DNA of 7,466 nt, taken from an uncultured Caulobacter sp. GTDB taxonomy: Bacteria; Pseudomonadota; Alphaproteobacteria; Caulobacterales; Caulobacteraceae. Made by a program: the position numbers and the translations under genes. The notes under the pieces are model-generated. The model had not been told where the DNA came from and searched no databases. It saw only the letters and a list, made by a program, of their open reading frames with translations. The stretch spans positions 1 through 7,466 of the forward strand of contig CALKHU010000034.1 of the NCBI GenBank assembly GCA_937991555.1. The letters are read 5' to 3'. Position 1 is the stretch's first letter. Each line of letters starts with the position of its first letter. Below are positions 4,794 to 7,466 of the stretch, piece by piece.

Positions 4794-6310
4794 CCCACCG
4801 CCACCATCATGACGGCGTCCTGATCGTCGGCGCCGGCCTCGCCGGCCTCTCGGCCGCGCTGGCCGCCGCGCCGCGCAAGGCGCTGGTGCTCAGCCCCACG
4901 CCGCTGAACCAGGGCTGCTCGTCGGCCTGGGCGCAGGGCGGCATGGCGGCGGCGCTCGGCGAGGACGACAGCCCGGCCCTGCACGCGGCCGACACCCTGG
5001 CCGCCGGCGCCGGTCTCTGCGATCCGGAGATGGTCGATATCCTCACCCGCGAGGGTCCGGACGCCGTCCGCAGGCTCGCCGCCATGGGGGCGCCGTTCGA
5101 CCGCACCGAGGCCGGCGGATTCGCCCAGAGCCTGGAGGCCGCCCACGGCCGCGCCCGCGTCGCCCGCGTGAAGGGCGACCAGGCCGGCCGCGAGATCATG
5201 CGCGCGGTGGTCGCCGCCGCCTTCGCCTCGCCGCTGGTCGAGAGCCGCGCGGGCGTTCATGTCCGCAACCTGCTGCGCGACGCCGCCGGCCGGGTGCGCG
5301 GCGTGGTCGCGGTGCGCAAGAGCGCGGTGGTCGAGATCACCGCCGACGCCGTGATCCTGGCCGGCGGCGGCCTGGGCGGCCTCTACGCCGTCACCACCAC
5401 CCCGCCCGAGGTGCGCGGCGAGGCGCTGGGCCTGGCCGCCCTGCACGGAGCGCTGGTCGCCGACCCGGAGTTCGTGCAGTTCCATCCCACGGCCATCGAC
5501 ATCGGGCGCGATCCCGCCCCGCTGGCGACCGAGGCCCTGCGCGGCGAGGGCGCGCTCCTGGTCAACGCACTGGGCGAGCCGTTCATGGCCGCCTACCATC
5601 CGGCCGCCGAACTGGCGCCCCGCGACGTCGTCGCCCGCGCCATCCATGCCGAGATCGAAGCCGGCCGCGGCGCCTTCCTCGACGCCCGCCGGGCGGTGGG
5701 CGACCACTTCCCGACCGCCTTTCCGGCTGTCTACGCCGCCTGCCTCACTGCGGGCATCGACCCGCGCGTGCAGCGCATCCCGGTCGCTCCGGCCTGCCAC
5801 TACCACATGGGTGGCGTGGTCACCGACGCACAGGGCGCGACGACCCTGGAAGGCCTCTTCGCGGCCGGCGAATGCGCTGCGACCGGCGTCCATGGCGCGA
5901 ACCGTCTGGCCAGCAACTCGCTGCTTGAGGCCGCCGTCTTCGGGACCCGCGCCGGCGAAGCCTCGCGAGACAGTGTTGCGGGCCGCGCCCGCCTCGAGCC
6001 CGCCGCGCCGCTGCCGGACCTGAAGGGCGCCGCCCTGACGACCCTGCGCCGGGAGATGACCCGCCACGCCGGCGTGGTCCGCGACGCCGACGGCCTGGCC
6101 CGGCTGGTCGAGACGGTCGAGGGCCTGAAGGCAGCGCACGGCGAGGGACCGGTGCTGGCCACGGCCGGGCTGGTCGCCCGCTGCGCCCTGGCCCGCAAGG
6201 AAAGCCGCGGCGCCCACTTCCGCGCCGACTTCCCGCAGGCCGGCGAACCGGCTACGCGGACCTTTGTCACCCTGCCCGCGCCGCAGGCGCTGAAAGTCGC
6301 CGCCGAATGA
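4790..6310 (+). CDS. nadB: L-aspartate oxidase NadB
   Basis: FAD enzyme that oxidises L-aspartate to iminoaspartate, the unstable substrate of NadA; related to succinate dehydrogenase/fumarate reductase flavoproteins. The 506-residue product has the N-terminal FAD motif GVLIVGAGLAGLSAALAA (9-26), CSSAWAQGGMAAAL (43-56), AGGGLGGLYAVTTTP (191-205), EFVQFHPTA (227-235, with His232), the active-site LAPRDVVARAI (275-285, Arg278 matching E. coli Arg290), CHYHMGGVVTD (336-346, His337 matching His351), and the FAD-binding ATGVHGANRLASNSLLEAAVFG (364-385). The C-terminal ARKESRGAHFRADFP (468-482) is characteristic of NadB. The start is TTG, overlapping the previous stop and preceded by GGGAGA six bases upstream; no in-frame ATG or GTG lies before the FAD motif. 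Its TGA overlaps the nadC start. The leader MTHRHHHD is histidine-rich, probably by chance. Confidence 0.96.
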   Translation: MTHRHHHDGVLIVGAGLAGLSAALAAAPRKALVLSPTPLNQGCSSAWAQGGMAAALGEDDSPALHAADTLAAGAGLCDPEMVDILTREGPDAVRRLAAMGAPFDRTEAGGFAQSLEAAHGRARVARVKGDQAGREIMRAVVAAAFASPLVESRAGVHVRNLLRDAAGRVRGVVAVRKSAVVEITADAVILAGGGLGGLYAVTTTPPEVRGEALGLAALHGALVADPEFVQFHPTAIDIGRDPAPLATEALRGEGALLVNALGEPFMAAYHPAAELAPRDVVARAIHAEIEAGRGAFLDARRAVGDHFPTAFPAVYAACLTAGIDPRVQRIPVAPACHYHMGGVVTDAQGATTLEGLFAAGECAATGVHGANRLASNSLLEAAVFGTRAGEASRDSVAGRARLEPAAPLPDLKGAALTTLRREMTRHAGVVRDADGLARLVETVEGLKAAHGEGPVLATAGLVARCALARKESRGAHFRADFPQAGEPATRTFVTLPAPQALKVAAE

Positions 6311-7149
6311 TCCCGCCGCTGCCCGACATCCTGATCGAGCCGGTCGTCCGCGCCGCCCTGGCCGAGGACCTCGGCCGCGCCGGCGACATCACCGCCCTGG
6401 CCTGCATCGACGCCGACGCCGCCCTCACCGCGACCTTCGGCGCGCGGAAGGCCGGGACCATCGCCGGCCTCGACTGCGCCCGCCTCGCCGTCCTCGCCCT
6501 CGACCCGGGGGCGAAGTTCAAGGCCAAGGTCGCAGACGGCGCCCGGGTCGAACCCGGAACCGTTCTGGCCAGGGTCACCGCCAACGCCCGCGCCCTGCTG
6601 TCGGCCGAGCGGACGGCCCTGAACCTGCTCGGCCGCCTTTCGGGGGTCGCCACCCTCACCGCCGCCTATGTCGACGCGATCGCCGGCACGAAGGCCCGCA
6701 TCGTCGACACCCGCAAGACCACGCCCGGCCTGCGCGCGCTGGAGAAGTACGCCGTGCGTTGCGGCGGCGGGGTCAACCACCGATTCGGTCTCGACGACGC
6801 CATCCTGATCAAGGACAACCACGTCGCGGCCTGCGGCGGCGTCCGCCAGGCCATCGAGCGCGCCCGCGCCTTCGCCGGACATCTGGTCAGGGTCGAATGC
6901 GAGGTCGACAGCCTCGACCAGCTGGCCGAGGCGCTGGACGCCGGTCCGGACGTGATCATGCTCGACAACTTCTCGATCAAGCAGCTCAACGTCGCCGTCG
7001 GCATGGCCGCCGGCCGCGTGGTGCTGGAGGCCTCCGGCGGCGTGACCCTCGACACCGTGAGAGCCATCGCCGAGACCGGCGTCGACGTCATCAGCGTGGG
7101 AGCCCTGACGCACTCGGCGCCGGTGCTGGACATCGGGCTGGACGCCTGA
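6307..7149 (+). CDS. nadC: Nicotinate-nucleotide pyrophosphorylase (quinolinate phosphoribosyltransferase)
   Basis: Converts quinolinate and PRPP to nicotinate mononucleotide, CO2 and pyrophosphate, the last step specific to de novo NAD synthesis. The 280-residue product is of normal length. Its motifs are ALAEDLGRAGDITA (17-30), SAERTALNLLGRLSGVAT (99-116), the substrate-binding RIVDTRKTTPGLRALEKYAV (131-150), RCGGGVNHRFGLDDAILIKDNH (151-172), VECEVDSLDQLAEAL (196-210), DVIMLDNFS (215-223) and the phosphate-binding EASGGVTLD / VISVGALTHS (241-249, 261-270). The residues expected at the active site (Arg102, Arg136, Lys137, Arg159, Lys169, Glu199, Asp220) are all present. The ATG shares ATGA with the nadB stop, so translation is coupled. 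It is the last gene of the operon, and a palindromic repeat follows the stop at once. Confidence 0.97.
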   Translation: MIPPLPDILIEPVVRAALAEDLGRAGDITALACIDADAALTATFGARKAGTIAGLDCARLAVLALDPGAKFKAKVADGARVEPGTVLARVTANARALLSAERTALNLLGRLSGVATLTAAYVDAIAGTKARIVDTRKTTPGLRALEKYAVRCGGGVNHRFGLDDAILIKDNHVAACGGVRQAIERARAFAGHLVRVECEVDSLDQLAEALDAGPDVIMLDNFSIKQLNVAVGMAAGRVVLEASGGVTLDTVRAIAETGVDVISVGALTHSAPVLDIGLDA

Positions 7150-7162
7150 GCCCACTTTCCAC

Positions 7163-7193
7163 CGTCATGGCCCGACTTGTTCGGGCCACCCAT
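7163..7193 (+). repeat. Repeat unit A, left copy
   Basis: A 31-bp unit that recurs in inverted orientation at 7343-7373 with 29 of 31 identities. Within it, TGGCCCGA (7168-7175) and TCGGGCCA (7181-7188) form a perfect 8-bp stem over a CTTGT loop. It lies 13 bp after the nadC stop, so in RNA it would make a strong hairpin at the transcript end. It may act as a terminator or 3' stabiliser, although no T-run follows. It resembles the dispersed palindromic repeats common in alphaproteobacterial intergenic DNA. Confidence 0.8.
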
Positions 7194-7221
7194 GCGTGGT
7201 GAAGGGGCCGTCTCACTGCGT

Positions 7222-7260
7222 GGTTCGACACGCGCTCTTCGAGCGCTGCTCACCATGACG
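7222..7260 (-). repeat. Repeat unit B, left copy (inverted)
   Basis: A 39-bp unit whose reverse complement aligns without gaps to 7282-7320, matching at 28 of 39 positions. It has a hairpin with core GCGCTC-TTC-GAGCGC flanked by shared GTGTCGAA and TGAGCAG elements. The sequence style (CGTCAT..TGAGCAG...GTGTCGAA) is that of REP-like repeats scattered through many proteobacterial genomes. The differences from the other copy are almost all paired compensatory changes. Confidence 0.75.
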
Positions 7261-7281
7261 TATCGGAGAACCCTCTGGGCA

Positions 7282-7320
7282 CGTCATCCTGAGCAGCCGC
7301 CGCAGGCGGCGTGTCGAAGG
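7282..7320 (+). repeat. Repeat unit B, right copy
   Basis: Partner of 7222-7260 in the opposite orientation, 21 bp away. Its stem is GCCGCC-GCA-GGCGGC (7296-7310), with CC (7288-7289) and GG (7319-7320) as an outer pairing that can also form. The whole looks like a member of a dispersed palindromic repeat family. I cannot count genomic copies from this window. Confidence 0.75.
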
Positions 7321-7342
7321 ACGCACGGCCCAGGACGTGTTT

Positions 7343-7373
7343 ATGGATGGCACGAACAAGTCGGGCCATGACG
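7343..7373 (-). repeat. Repeat unit A, right copy (inverted)
   Basis: Inverted partner of 7163-7193, differing at two positions. One change (TGGCACGA instead of TGGCCCGA) breaks one pair of its own 8-bp stem, so this copy is slightly decayed. Together with the two B units it makes an A-B-B-A inverted arrangement of about 210 bp (7163-7373) filling almost all the space between nadC and the next gene. Confidence 0.8.
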
Positions 7374-7391
7374 AAAGTGCAAGGGGCGCAA

Positions 7392-7466
7392 ATGCACATC
7401 GACATCACCGGCCGCACTGTCCTCGTCACCGGCGCCAGCCGCGGCATCGGGGCGGAGATCGCGCAG
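7392..7466 (+). CDS. Short-chain dehydrogenase/reductase, 3' end cut off by the window edge
   Basis: Start of an NAD(P)-dependent oxidoreductase of the SDR superfamily. Only 25 codons are in the window, encoding MHIDITGRTVLVTGASRGIG followed by AEIAQ. The first beta strand and the glycine-rich cofactor loop TGASRGIG (13-20) match the classical SDR TGxxxGxG motif. The basic residue within the loop (Arg17) is commonly seen in NADP(H)-preferring members. AAGGGG (7381-7386) lies five bases before the ATG and supports this start. The substrate cannot be predicted from this fragment. It follows the repeat element, so it may or may not be transcribed with the nad operon. Confidence 0.85.
   Translation, partial: MHIDITGRTVLVTGASRGIGAEIAQ

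Noticed and set aside
4790..4813. Histidine-rich start of NadB as a metal-binding tag
   Set aside because: There are only four histidines in the first seven residues of a variable N-terminus, with no supporting pattern; most likely chance.
4625..6217. 530-codon open frame on the minus strand opposite nadB
   Set aside because: It is antisense to an unmistakable nadB. The long G/A/R/Q/H-rich product has no motif, and its length reflects high GC in the real gene.
5800..7155. 451-codon minus-strand frame opposite nadB and nadC
   Set aside because: It spans the opposite strand of two coupled genes and has shadow-like composition and no domain.
7177..7371. Short ORFs on both strands in the region after nadC
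   Set aside because: They run through the inverted repeat units and have no recognisable products, so the repeats account for the sequence.
7163..7373. CRISPR array or insertion sequence between nadC and the SDR gene
   Set aside because: There are only two inverted copies of each unit, not regularly spaced direct repeats, and there is no transposase gene in the window. A REP-like palindromic element fits better.

Overview
The window is about 7.5 kb of very GC-rich, densely packed bacterial chromosome. Strong G/C preference at third codon positions, GTG and TTG starts, a nadA-nadB-nadC operon, and Dps and NadB sequence types suggest an alphaproteobacterium, most likely Caulobacterales (Caulobacter or Phenylobacterium-like). 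This placement is inferred from sequence style and remembered families, not from a search.

Layout. (1) 1-1408, plus strand: the 3' part of thioredoxin reductase (trxB), whose stop overlaps the start of a YhbS-type GNAT acetyltransferase. (2) 1409-1444: a 36-bp convergent gap with a small hairpin. (3) 1445-3133, minus strand: a two-gene unit, dps followed 6 nt later by a TTG-started SleB/CwlJ-type cell-wall hydrolase lipoprotein. (4) 3134-3492: a 359-bp divergent control region holding a near-perfect 22-bp palindrome, an AT-rich island, two copies of a TGCTCA...AGCATAAG operator-like site exactly 74 bp apart, and a hairpin between the two copies. (5) 3493-7149, plus strand: a tightly coupled de novo NAD operon, nadA - small unknown ORF (67 aa) - nadB - nadC, with 4-nt overlaps at the last two junctions. 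(6) 7150-7391: an inverted duplication of a two-part REP-like repeat. (7) 7392-7466: the first 25 codons of a short-chain dehydrogenase/reductase.

How the genes work together. NadB oxidises L-aspartate to iminoaspartate. The iron-sulfur enzyme NadA condenses that with dihydroxyacetone phosphate to give quinolinate. NadC converts quinolinate and PRPP to nicotinate mononucleotide. The 67-aa ORF sits inside this operon with its own good ribosome-binding site and host-like codon use, so it is probably a real small protein, of unknown function. The twin operator in front of nadA looks like NAD-dependent repression; a NadQ-type regulator, described for alphaproteobacterial nad operons, is the best guess. 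Dps, an iron-storing protective ferritin-like protein, is transcribed divergently from the same control region.

The observations most worth following are the twin operator with its intervening hairpin, the small ORF between nadA and nadB, and the covarying inverted repeat downstream of nadC. The rest is ordinary housekeeping content.
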